From the NCBI RefSeq assembly GCF_010211765.1, contig NZ_PDWO01000012.1:1-64000 (forward strand): a stretch of DNA of 64,000 nt, written 5' to 3'. The notes below the pieces were generated by a model. That model worked only from the letters and a program-made list of their open reading frames with translations. It was not told the origin of the DNA and made no database searches. A program made the position numbers and the translations under genes. The stretch is from Pseudoxanthomonas kaohsiungensis (GTDB lineage Bacteria > Pseudomonadota > Gammaproteobacteria > Xanthomonadales > Xanthomonadaceae). Of the stretch, positions 52,347 through 59,924 are shown piece after piece; the stretch's first letter is position 1; every line of letters begins with the position of its first letter.

Positions 52347-53588
52347 TCAGCCCGGGCGCCCGTCGCGCCGCGGCGACAGGTAGATGCGACCGATGTGCGC
52401 CACCCACGGCGACAGCGCCAGCAGCCAGCCCACCGCCGCCAGTGCCTGCCACAGGCCCGGGTCCGGAAGCACCTCGGCCAGGATCCGCAACGTGGCCACG
52501 ACCTGGATCGCGGCGAAGGCGAACCAGGCGATGCCGTACATCTGCAGCGGGCGGCCCGAATGGCCCTGGGTGACGCGGGTCACCATGGCCACCAGCAGGC
52601 TGCCGAAGAAGCCGATGAACAATGCGTGCATCGGCGCGCGGCCGAGCATGAATTCGCCGGTGATCCAGTAGCCCAGGCTCTGCGCCGCGTACAGGGCGAA
52701 CGTCACCGGCAGCCACAGGGTGCCGACGAACAGCACCGCCAGCAGGCCCGGCATGCGCGCACGCGGCCACCAGCGGACCACCGCCAGGCCGCTCAGCACC
52801 AGCAGCGGCACGTCGACCAGCCACAGCCAGGCGTGGCCATGCACCAGCTCCAGCGCCAGGTGCGCCAGCGCCAGCGTCCACATCGCGGCCAGCCACCACA
52901 GCGGACGCCAGGCGCGGTAACCGGGCACCACGTTGGCGGCGAAGAACGGGAACATCCGGTGCGCGACCGTGAGGTAGACCGGCAGCAGCATGCCCACGCC
53001 GCCAAGCCTGATCCCGGCGAATGCCCAGCCCGCCGGCGCGCCGAGCACGAAGGCGATGAACATCACCATGCCCAGCCAGCCCAGCACCAGGGCGGCGAAG
53101 CACGAGCGCGCATGCCAGGTGGCGCCCTTCTCGTCCACCAGCAGGCGGCCGAGGATGGCCAGCGCCGCGCTCCACCCGGCGAGCGCCATCCACAGGCCGA
53201 CGGTCAGCCCGGCGTCCCAGCCGGCGGCGCCGAGCAGGATCGCCAGTTGCCCGCCCATCAGGCCCGCACCCACCGGCAGGTAGTGCCAGCGCTGCAGGTC
53301 GGGCAGCCCCATCCAGCGCGGGAACACGGTCAGCAGGAAGCCGAAGACGAAGCTGGGCAGCACCAGGTACTGCATCACGAACGCATGCAGCCAGCCCGGC
53401 GGGATCGCCAGCGCCGGCAGGGTCCACAGCCCGAACCGCACCGACAGCAGCCACAGCGCCCACCACAGCATCGCCAGCAGGACGTTGGCCGCGCCGATGA
53501 AGAACATCAGGCGATGGGGGGCGTGTGCCAGCCAGGCCGGCGAGGCCTGGAGACGACGGGGAGCGGGCGGCAGTACGTCGATTCGCAT
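52347..53588 (-). CDS. nnrS: NnrS-family haem-copper membrane protein
   Basis: 413 residues, 12 predicted helices. Typical NnrS features: HRLMFFIGAANVLLAMLWWALWL at the start, MQYLVLPSFVFGFLLTVFPRW, AHRMFPFF and MHALFIGFFGSLLVAMVTRVTQGHSGRPL with conserved His residues. NnrS counters nitrosative stress and is usually controlled by NO- or oxygen-sensing FNR-type regulators. The ATG at 53588 is chosen; the upstream extension has no homology. An FNR/DNR-like half-palindrome lies 35-48 nt upstream. Confidence 0.88.
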   Translation of the reverse strand: MRIDVLPPAPRRLQASPAWLAHAPHRLMFFIGAANVLLAMLWWALWLLSVRFGLWTLPALAIPPGWLHAFVMQYLVLPSFVFGFLLTVFPRWMGLPDLQRWHYLPVGAGLMGGQLAILLGAAGWDAGLTVGLWMALAGWSAALAILGRLLVDEKGATWHARSCFAALVLGWLGMVMFIAFVLGAPAGWAFAGIRLGGVGMLLPVYLTVAHRMFPFFAANVVPGYRAWRPLWWLAAMWTLALAHLALELVHGHAWLWLVDVPLLVLSGLAVVRWWPRARMPGLLAVLFVGTLWLPVTFALYAAQSLGYWITGEFMLGRAPMHALFIGFFGSLLVAMVTRVTQGHSGRPLQMYGIAWFAFAAIQVVATLRILAEVLPDPGLWQALAAVGWLLALSPWVAHIGRIYLSPRRDGRPG

Positions 53589-53622
53589 GCCGGCAGTGTG
53601 TGGCGGGCGTCGCCGGGCCGCC

Positions 53623-53636
53623 TTGACCCAGGTCAG
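53623..53636 (-). promoter_or_regulatory. FNR/DNR-like site upstream of nnrS
   Basis: TTGACCCAGGTCAG differs at one position from TTGAC-N4-GTCAA. Location just upstream of an NO-response gene supports regulation by a DNR/NNR or FNR-type protein. Confidence 0.45.
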
Positions 53637-53809
53637 GCGCGGCGCATCCGGAAGGCGTTGTGGCATCGCACGCCCCCGCCCCGGCCGCCGCGGCCAGCGG
53701 GTCGCAGTGCGGCCCCGTCGCACGTCGATGGCCCCGCCGGGCCGGAGGTGCGAAAATCGCGCGTCCACGGCCGCGCCTTCCTGCAGCGGCCGCCACCCCC
53801 CAGGATCCC

Positions 53810-54670
53810 GTGAGAACACCCCCAGGCTTGCAGGCGCTGATCGACGACGGCGTCATCGACGAAGTGCTGCGGCCGCTCAAGAGCGGCAAGGAAGCGGCGG
53901 TCTACGTGGTCCGCAGCGGCGGTGAGGTGCGCTGCGCGAAGGTCTACAAGGACATGGCCCAGCGCAGCTTCCAGCAGCGCGTGCAGTACCAGGAAGGCCG
54001 CAAGGTGCGCGGCAGCCGCGAGGCGCGCGCGATCGGCAAGGCCACCAAGTATGGGCGCAAGCAGCAGGAGACGGCCTGGAAGAACACCGAGGTCGAGGCG
54101 CTGTACCAGCTGCGCGCGGCCGGCGTGCGCGTGCCCGAGCCGTTCGGCTATTTCCATGGCGTGCTGGTGATGGAACTGGTCACCGACGCCGAGGGCTACA
54201 GCGCGCCGCGCCTGGGCGAGGTCGAGCTGGAAGCGCGGCAGGCCCGCGACTACCACGCCGTGCTGGTACGCCAGGCGCAGCTGATGCTGTGCTGCGGCCT
54301 GATCCATGGCGACCTGTCGGCCTACAACGTGCTGGTCGGGCCCGACGGTCCGGTCGTCATCGATTTCCCGCAGGTCGTCAGCGCCGCCGGCAACAACGCG
54401 GCGCGCACGATGCTGCTGCGCGACGTCAACAACCTCACCGCCAGCCTGGGCCGCTTCGCGCCGGAGCTGCTGGAGACCTGGTACGGCGAGGAAATGTGGG
54501 CACTGTTCGAGGCCGGCGAGTTGCATCCGGACACCGTGCTGAGCGGCGAGTTCACCCCGGACGAAAGCAGCGTCGACCTGGACAGCGTGCGCCACGCGAT
54601 CAACGACGCCCGCGAGGAAGCCCTGATCCGCCAGCAGGGGCGAGAAGCGGCGGCGGAAGACGACGCTTAG
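53810..54670 (+). CDS. RIO-type serine/threonine protein kinase
   Basis: 286 residues. RIO kinase motifs: Gly loop SGKEAAVYVV, Lys44 in CAKVYK, catalytic loop LIHGDLSAYNVLV with Asp168 and Asn173, metal-binding Asp185 in VIDFPQ. It is closest to RIO1-type kinases, which in eukaryotes and archaea act in ribosome maturation; the bacterial role is unclear. The start is GTG 53810 (VRTPPGLQALIDDGVIDEVL); the ATG at 53660 would add 50 low-complexity residues. The C-terminal codons and the stop lie in the first unit of a 34-bp tandem repeat. Confidence 0.85.
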   Translation: MRTPPGLQALIDDGVIDEVLRPLKSGKEAAVYVVRSGGEVRCAKVYKDMAQRSFQQRVQYQEGRKVRGSREARAIGKATKYGRKQQETAWKNTEVEALYQLRAAGVRVPEPFGYFHGVLVMELVTDAEGYSAPRLGEVELEARQARDYHAVLVRQAQLMLCCGLIHGDLSAYNVLVGPDGPVVIDFPQVVSAAGNNAARTMLLRDVNNLTASLGRFAPELLETWYGEEMWALFEAGELHPDTVLSGEFTPDESSVDLDSVRHAINDAREEALIRQQGREAAAEDDA

Positions 54671-54769
54671 ATGAGCTCGAACGGCGGCGGAAGACGACGC
54701 TTAGGTGAGCTCGAACGGCGCCGGAAGACGACGCTTAGATGAGCTCGAACGGCGCCGGAAGACGACGCT
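54649..54769. repeat. 34-bp tandem repeat, about 3.5 copies, across the RIO kinase stop
   Basis: Units 54649-54682, 54683-54716 and 54717-54750 are nearly identical (GGCG[G/C]CGGAAGACGACGCTTAG followed by [A/G]TGAGCTCGAAC), with a partial fourth at 54751-54769. The first contains the final codons and the TAG of the RIO kinase. 34 is not a multiple of three, so later copies carry the stop in other frames. Confidence 0.9.
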
Positions 54770-54857
54770 CAGGCAAGCGCGAAGCGGCGGCGCAGGACGA
54801 CGCCCGGCCTCGACGCACCGCGCGGGACGCCGCCCCTGCCCGCCCGGCCACGGCGCT

Positions 54858-55595
54858 TCAGAACCGCTCCCCTGCCGGCAGATAGCGCCAGCTCCCCGCC
54901 GGCATCGCGCCGTCCGGCCCCTTGCCCAGGGCCACGCGCCCGATGCGCAGCCGGCGGATCGACAGCACCTTCAAGCCGACCTGCGCGCACATGGTGCGCA
55001 GCTGGCCGCCCTGCACGGCCTTGATCGCGAAACGCAGCCGGTTCTCGCTCTGCCAGCTGACCTTGCAAGGCGGCAGGACGCGTCCGGCATACGACAGCCC
55101 GTGGGCGAGCTTCTGCAGGCCATGCGGCTTCATCTCGCCCTCGACCTCTACGACGTATTCGTGCTCGATGTCGTCCCGATCCTCGGTCAGCCGGCGCCAC
55201 ACCCGTCCATCCTGGGTCAGCACCATCAGGCCGCTGGCCTCGGCATCCAGCGGCACCTGCGGGGTCAGCCGCAGGAAATGGCGCTTCAGCGGACGGATGC
55301 CGGAGGGATCGTGGGCCCAGCGCGTGGCCGGCTCCACCAGCGCGGCGGCCGGCCTGTCGCCGGAAACCGCGTCGTACCCGGCCGGCTTGTGCAGCAGGAT
55401 CGTGGCCGGCTCCACCGCTTCCAGGGTCGCGGCCGGATCCAGTTCGACCCGCTCGCCGGACACCCGGTGCTGCGGCGCTTCCAACACCTGGCCATCCACC
55501 CGCACCCAGCCGTTGCGGATGTACTGTTCGGCGTCGGCGCGCGTGCAGCCCGCCAGTTCGGCGACACGGCGGGCAAGGCGGACCGGTTCGGACAT
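54858..55595 (-). CDS. rRNA pseudouridine synthase (RsuA/RluF-like)
   Basis: 245 residues. An S4 RNA-binding domain (residues ~3-50, LARRVAELAGCTRADAEQYIRNGWVRVDGQV) is followed by the catalytic domain: LLHKPAGYDAVSGD, catalytic Asp117 in VPLDAEASGLMVLTQDG, HEYVVEVEGE and QLRTMCAQVGLKVLSIRRLRIG. The GRLD motif of classical members is here VPLD. It probably modifies 23S rRNA (RluF-like), but the exact site cannot be told. The ATG at 55595. Confidence 0.88.
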   Translation of the reverse strand: MSEPVRLARRVAELAGCTRADAEQYIRNGWVRVDGQVLEAPQHRVSGERVELDPAATLEAVEPATILLHKPAGYDAVSGDRPAAALVEPATRWAHDPSGIRPLKRHFLRLTPQVPLDAEASGLMVLTQDGRVWRRLTEDRDDIEHEYVVEVEGEMKPHGLQKLAHGLSYAGRVLPPCKVSWQSENRLRFAIKAVQGGQLRTMCAQVGLKVLSIRRLRIGRVALGKGPDGAMPAGSWRYLPAGERF

Positions 55596-55674
55596 GGCGG
55601 GGTTCGGCGGACGACAGGGGCGCGCAGTGCAACCACTGGCGGCGTAGTGCCTTCGTCCCTGCCCGGCCAGCGCC

Positions 55675-56607
55675 TCAGAAGCCGCCGCCCCAGCGGTGCT
55701 GCCATGACACCCCGATCGCGTCGAATTCATTGCCGGTGCGCGCGTAGACGCCGCTGCTGACGGCGACCTTGACCGAGTTCTTCCGGTCCACCGGCAGCGA
55801 CAACGACGCACCCACGCGCCAGTTGCGCTGCAGGTCGCGGTTGTAGCGGCCGTCCACCTGCGAACGCCCGCCGGCGAAATACGTGGCATCCAGCGACCAC
55901 CACGCGCCGGAGGCCAGGCCACGGATCAGGTTGCCCTGCAGCGCGTACAGCGGATCCTGCGAACGCGTCGTGCCGCCGTAGAATTCCTCGTTGTCGGTGT
56001 AGAAGGTCGCGGCCAGCTTCAGTTCGGTGATCCACGGCCCGGCGGCTTTCGACAGGCCCAGCTCGGGCTTGAACGACCAGCGGTTGCTGGCGATGTTGAC
56101 GATGCGGTCCGCGTCGTACTGCCCCAATGGTGGCGATACCTGAAGGCTGGCGCCGACGACCAGGTCCTGCTTCCAGTCCTTGAATTCGGCCAGGCCCAGC
56201 GCGGGCGCGCCATGGAAGTTGTACGACAGGCGCATCACCGGCCTGCCGAAGCCGGTGACCTTGCGCTCCACCGGCGCGCCCAGGTAGTCGGCGGTGCCGC
56301 TGAGCCGCATGTAGGGCACGCCCGCATCGAACTTGGCCGAGCGGCCCCACAGCGGGAACGCATGCGCATAGCCCAGCACCAGGCTGGTGGTTTTCAGGTC
56401 GTCGTCGTCGATCGGCACGGACGAGTCGAAGCTCAGCCCGCCGCGGGTCTGCACCGCACCGGCGACCAGGAAGTTCACCCCGACCGGCACGTTGGAGTAG
56501 GAGCGCGGCTCGATCTCCTGCGCGGCGAGCGGGCCGGACACCAGCAGCAGGAGGAAGAGGGGGGCGATGACGATCGATGCCCGCATCCCGATGCGTGTCG
56601 ATTCCAT
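55675..56607 (-). CDS. Outer-membrane transporter-like protein (Phenol_MetA_deg family)
   Basis: 310 residues. Signal peptide ending in PLAAQ (~residue 29). The mature protein is a predicted beta-barrel with repeated strands and Gly/aromatic patterns (YSNVPVGVNFLVAGAVQTRGG, VLGYAHAFPLWGRSAKFDAGVPY, GVSWQHRWGGGF) and a C-terminal Phe. The family includes proteins near aromatic-degradation genes; the substrate is unknown. The ATG at 56607 has GGAGGAGGGGG upstream. Confidence 0.8.
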   Translation of the reverse strand: MESTRIGMRASIVIAPLFLLLLVSGPLAAQEIEPRSYSNVPVGVNFLVAGAVQTRGGLSFDSSVPIDDDDLKTTSLVLGYAHAFPLWGRSAKFDAGVPYMRLSGTADYLGAPVERKVTGFGRPVMRLSYNFHGAPALGLAEFKDWKQDLVVGASLQVSPPLGQYDADRIVNIASNRWSFKPELGLSKAAGPWITELKLAATFYTDNEEFYGGTTRSQDPLYALQGNLIRGLASGAWWSLDATYFAGGRSQVDGRYNRDLQRNWRVGASLSLPVDRKNSVKVAVSSGVYARTGNEFDAIGVSWQHRWGGGF

Positions 56608-56737
56608 CAGCCCCCTCCTCCGTCTCCCTTGTCCGGAGTCTATCCCGGCCCAATCCCCTGGGCATCGACCGGCATCCGCACGAGATCGCCGGGTCGCCGG
56701 GCCCGATGCATGGGCCGGTCCGACTGCCCGGCCGATG

Positions 56738-57415
56738 TCAGCCTGCAGCACCCGGCCCGGTGTCTACGGACGGCTGCGGACCCAGGCGCACGACCAGCCA
56801 CCGCAGGAACCACTGGGTCAGCGGTCCCACGCCGAACGCGAACACCACCGTTCCCACGCCCACGGTACCGCCGAGCAGCACGCCCACCGCCAACGCGCCC
56901 AGTTCGATCAGGGTGCGCACGCGGCGCAGCGGCCAGCCGCTACGCCGGGTCAGTCCGGTCATCAGCCCGTCCCGCGGCCCCGGCCCCAGCTGCGCGCCGA
57001 CATACAGCGCGGTGGCGAAGGCACAGGCGACCACGCCGCCGAGCATGAACAGCGTGCGCGGCCACAGTCCGTCCGGCGTCGGCAGCCACGCCAGGTGGAT
57101 GTCGGCGAAGGGGCCCAGCAGCAACGTGTTGGCCAACGTGCCCAGGCCCGGCATCTGCCGCAGCGGAAGCCAGGCCAGGAGCACCGCGACCGAGGTGATC
57201 ACCATCACCGTGCCGAACGACAGCGGCACGCGGCCGGCCACGCCCAGGTGGAACACGTCCCACGGCGCCGCACCCAGCGCGCCCTCGATCATCAGCGCGG
57301 CGGCCAGTCCATAGACCCACAGGCCGGCCAGCAGGCGCACGATCCGCTCGGGCAGGCGGCCGGCGCGCAACTGCGCCAGCGGCCCGAGGTTGAGCAGTCC
57401 GGCCGGACCGGTCAT
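56738..57415 (-). CDS. YczE/YyaS/YitT-like membrane protein
   Basis: 225 residues with five or six membrane helices. Motifs typical of the YczE group: LWVYGLAAALMIEGALGAAPWDVFHLGVA, GTLANTLLLGPFADIHLAWLP and GAQLGPGPRDGLMTGLTRRSGWPLRRVRTLIE. Function unknown; sometimes predicted to be a transporter. It is 22 nt downstream of dapA on the same strand. Confidence 0.8.
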   Translation of the reverse strand: MTGPAGLLNLGPLAQLRAGRLPERIVRLLAGLWVYGLAAALMIEGALGAAPWDVFHLGVAGRVPLSFGTVMVITSVAVLLAWLPLRQMPGLGTLANTLLLGPFADIHLAWLPTPDGLWPRTLFMLGGVVACAFATALYVGAQLGPGPRDGLMTGLTRRSGWPLRRVRTLIELGALAVGVLLGGTVGVGTVVFAFGVGPLTQWFLRWLVVRLGPQPSVDTGPGAAG

Positions 57416-57437
57416 GGCCCGCGCTGGCCGCCGGCGG

Positions 57438-58340
57438 TCACGGGTCCAGCAGCCCCGCTTCGCGCAACGCGGCCTCCACCAGCGCCTGGTTGCCCGGCTC
57501 CAGTTCGGTCATCGGCAGGCGCAGGGTGCCACCGCAATGCCCCAGGCGCGACATCGCCCACTTCACCGGGATCGGGTTGGCCTCGACGAACAGCTGCCGG
57601 TGCACCGGCAGCAGCCGCTGCTGGATCGCCATGGCGGTGGCGACGTCGCCGGCGAGCGCGGCCATGCACAGCTCGTGCATCAGTCGCGGCGCGACGTTGG
57701 CGGTGACGCTGACGTTGCCATGGCCACCGCAGAGCATCAGCGCGACCGCGGTGGCGTCGTCGCCGGAATAGATCGCGAACCCCTCCGGCGCCTCGCGGAC
57801 CAGCCACTGCGCGCGCTCCAGGTTGCCCGTGGCCTCCTTGATGCCGACGATGCCGGGCACCTGCGCCAGCCGCAGCACGGTGGCGTGCTGCAGGTCGGCC
57901 ACGGTGCGGCCCGGCACGTTGTAGAGCACGATCGGCAGGTCACCGGTGGCTTCGGCGATGGCCTTGAAGTGGCGGTACTGGCCTTCCTGCCCGGGCTTGT
58001 TGTAGTACGGCACCACCTGCAGCTGGCTGCTGGCGCCGACCTGTCGCGCGTACTTCGCCAGCGCGATCGCCTCGGCGGTGGAGTTGCCGCCGCAGCCGGC
58101 CATCACCGGCACCCGCCCGGCCGCCTGCTCCACCGCCACGCGGATGATCTCGCAATGCTCGGCCACGTCCACGGTCGGCGATTCGCCGGTGGTGCCGACC
58201 ACGCCGATGCAGTCGGTGCCCTCGGCCACGTGCCAGTCGACCAGCCGGCGCAGCGCGTCGTAGTCGACGCTGCCGTCCTCGTGCATGGGCGTGACGAGCG
58301 CGACGATGCTGCCGCGCAGGAGAATGGGCATGGGGGTCAT
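57438..58340 (-). CDS. dapA: 4-hydroxy-tetrahydrodipicolinate synthase
   Basis: 300 residues. TIM-barrel aldolase with Schiff-base Lys168 in IVGIKEATG, Tyr140 in [10 protein letters not shown], and the GTTGESPT loop at 49-56. It condenses pyruvate with aspartate semialdehyde in lysine and diaminopimelate synthesis. ATG choices at 58340 and 58331 are both possible; neither has a good Shine-Dalgarno. A longer frame extends upstream without homology. Confidence 0.9.
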   Translation of the reverse strand: MTPMPILLRGSIVALVTPMHEDGSVDYDALRRLVDWHVAEGTDCIGVVGTTGESPTVDVAEHCEIIRVAVEQAAGRVPVMAGCGGNSTAEAIALAKYARQVGASSQLQVVPYYNKPGQEGQYRHFKAIAEATGDLPIVLYNVPGRTVADLQHATVLRLAQVPGIVGIKEATGNLERAQWLVREAPEGFAIYSGDDATAVALMLCGGHGNVSVTANVAPRLMHELCMAALAGDVATAMAIQQRLLPVHRQLFVEANPIPVKWAMSRLGHCGGTLRLPMTELEPGNQALVEAALREAGLLDP

Positions 58341-58369
58341 CCGGAGGTCGCAACGGTGGAAACGCAGCG

Positions 58370-58375
58370 ATTCTA
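58370..58375 (-). promoter_or_regulatory. -10-like element for dapA
   Basis: TAGAAT on the minus strand, 29 nt before the dapA ATG at 58340. No clear -35. Confidence 0.4.
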
Positions 58376-58565
58376 ATGGGGGCGCGGCCGCTTGCGGCGT
58401 CTCCACCGCCCGCCCCGCCTGGTTGCCCGCGAAACGAACGACGAAACCCGCCCCCGTCACCGGGGCGCGGGAAAATTACGGCCACCACACGACATTTGCA
58501 CATCCGACTTACGCCCGCGGGCAGAGCCTGTCGATCCCCGGCATGGTGCCGGCGGGAGAACGCAG

Positions 58566-58667
58566 ATGGCGACCAGGTGGAACGAGGAACAGCAGCAGCG
58601 GCAGCAGGACCACGAGCAGGAATGGAATCCGCGCCAGCAGGGACGGCCGGACGAGGAAGAGGAATAG
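58566..58667 (+). CDS. Small hydrophilic ORF (33 residues)
   Basis: ATG at 58566 with GGGAGA 7 nt upstream. The product MATRWNEEQQQRQQDHEQEW... is rich in Gln/Glu and ends in DEEEE, with no hydrophobic core. A strong terminator follows 13 nt later, so a discrete short transcript is plausible. No family recognised; it may also be an untranslated small RNA locus. Confidence 0.45.
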   Translation: MATRWNEEQQQRQQDHEQEWNPRQQGRPDEEEE

Positions 58668-58680
58668 TCCGAGCGTGACC

Positions 58681-58704
58681 AGGCCCCCGCTCCGGCGGGG
58701 GCCT
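58681..58704 (+). terminator. Strong hairpin terminator
   Basis: Perfect 10-bp stem AGGCCCCCGC / GCGGGGGCCT with TCCG loop, followed by TCACC. It lies just after the 33-residue ORF. Confidence 0.65.
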
Positions 58705-58794
58705 TCACCGTAGCGGCCTGGACACTGCCCCCGGCGGATCGCGCAGTCCGGAACCCGCGGCGGGCCACACCCGTCCTCGCCCGTGCCGCCGACC

Positions 58795-58899
58795 TCAGTG
58801 CCGAGCGGCCTTCTTCTCGCTCTTTTCCGCGCGCTTTTCCTTCAGCGTCTTGGCGGGCTTCTTCTTGGTCTCTTTCTTCTTGTCCAGGCCCTTGGCCAT
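58795..58899 (-). CDS. Small Lys-rich protein (34 residues)
   Basis: MAKGLDKKKETKKKPAKTLK... with 14 Lys in 34 residues, ending KSEKKAARH. The ATG at 58899 follows GGAGGG at 8 nt. Similar short KKExKKKPAKTxKEKR proteins are, as I recall, widespread unannotated small proteins in Proteobacteria; nucleic-acid or ribosome binding is plausible but unproven. The frame extends upstream, but the ribosome-binding site decides this start. Confidence 0.6.
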   Translation of the reverse strand: MAKGLDKKKETKKKPAKTLKEKRAEKSEKKAARH

Positions 58900-59127
58900 T
58901 GCCGCACCCTCCGTCGTGATCGTGCGCGGAGCATGCCATATCTCCCCCCGTCCACACGGCCGCCCGACGGGCCGCACGCGGCGGGCGGGATGGCCGCCGG
59001 CGAACCCCGGTCGCGCCCCCGCCGCCGGGTGGCCCTTGCCGCCTGCCCGACCGCAGCCTGGCCCCGCGGCGACGCGCCGGCCCGGTGCTACCATCCCCAG
59101 CCCGGGCCCACCTCCTGCAGGTCACGT

Positions 59128-59901
59128 ATGCCTTCCTCCTCCCATGGAAGCAGGCTAGGCCGACTCCTCCAGCAGGAATGCCAGGCCGCGACCGCGGCGC
59201 TGGCCGGCAGCGGCGACGTGCATGCGCGGGTGCACGAAGCACGCAAGGCGATCCGCCGCGCCCGCTCGCTGCTGGCGCTGGTCGATGCCGAGCTGGAGGT
59301 CGAGTCTTCCGACGCATTGCTGCGGCGTACCGGCGACAGCCTGGGCATGCTGCGCGACGCCTATTCGGTCGCGCGTACCGCCGGCAAGCTCGCCAGGCGC
59401 ACGCAGGACCCGCGCTGGAGCGAGGCCGAGGCCACCCTGGACGCGCGCGCTGATCGCCTGGCCCGGCGCGAACTGGCCGCCGACCCCGGCTTCGCCAGCC
59501 GCGTCCGCGCCATCCGGCGGGCGGCTAAACAGCTGCAGTCCCTGCCTTGGGACACGCTTGCCAGCGCGGACATCCGCGCGGGCCTGGTCCGGCAGAGCAG
59601 GCGCGCCGACAAGGCGGCGCGGCGGGCGAAGAAGCAGCCGCTGCCGCAGAACCTGCACCGCTGGCGTCGCCGGGTACGGCGGCTGCGGATGCAGGTGGAC
59701 GCGCTGGCGGCGCTGAAGATCAGCTCGCTCGGCTCGGACCCCGCCGTGTCCCGCCGCCTGCACGCGCTCAGCGACGAGCTGGGCTGGCACCAGGACCTGG
59801 AGGTGCTGGCCGAGACGCTGCGCCGCATGCGCAGCCTGGCCTGCCGCCAGGCGCTGCTCGGCCAGCTGCGCGGCGGCGCGATCGAGCGCGAGGCGGCCTG
59901 A
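59128..59901 (+). CDS. CHAD-domain protein
   Basis: 257 residues. All-helical and very basic, with conserved HAE/HxARKAIRRARSLLALV near the N-terminus, RVRAIRRAAKQLQ, LHRWRRRVRRLRMQVDAL and LSDELGWHQDLEVL: the CHAD pattern of paired His and basic residues. CHAD proteins bind polyphosphate, and the genome segment also encodes ppk1 and ppx. The ATG at 59128 gives a compact domain; the ribosome-binding site is weak. It converges on puuC. Confidence 0.82.
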   Translation: MPSSSHGSRLGRLLQQECQAATAALAGSGDVHARVHEARKAIRRARSLLALVDAELEVESSDALLRRTGDSLGMLRDAYSVARTAGKLARRTQDPRWSEAEATLDARADRLARRELAADPGFASRVRAIRRAAKQLQSLPWDTLASADIRAGLVRQSRRADKAARRAKKQPLPQNLHRWRRRVRRLRMQVDALAALKISSLGSDPAVSRRLHALSDELGWHQDLEVLAETLRRMRSLACRQALLGQLRGGAIEREAA

Positions 59902-59924
59902 CCGCGGTCGCCGGAAGCCGACGC

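Noticed and set aside
53660-53809. N-terminal extension of the RIO kinase from the ATG at 53660
   Set aside because: Adds 50 low-complexity Ala/Pro/Arg residues overlapping the divergent promoter; GTG at 53810 fits the family start.
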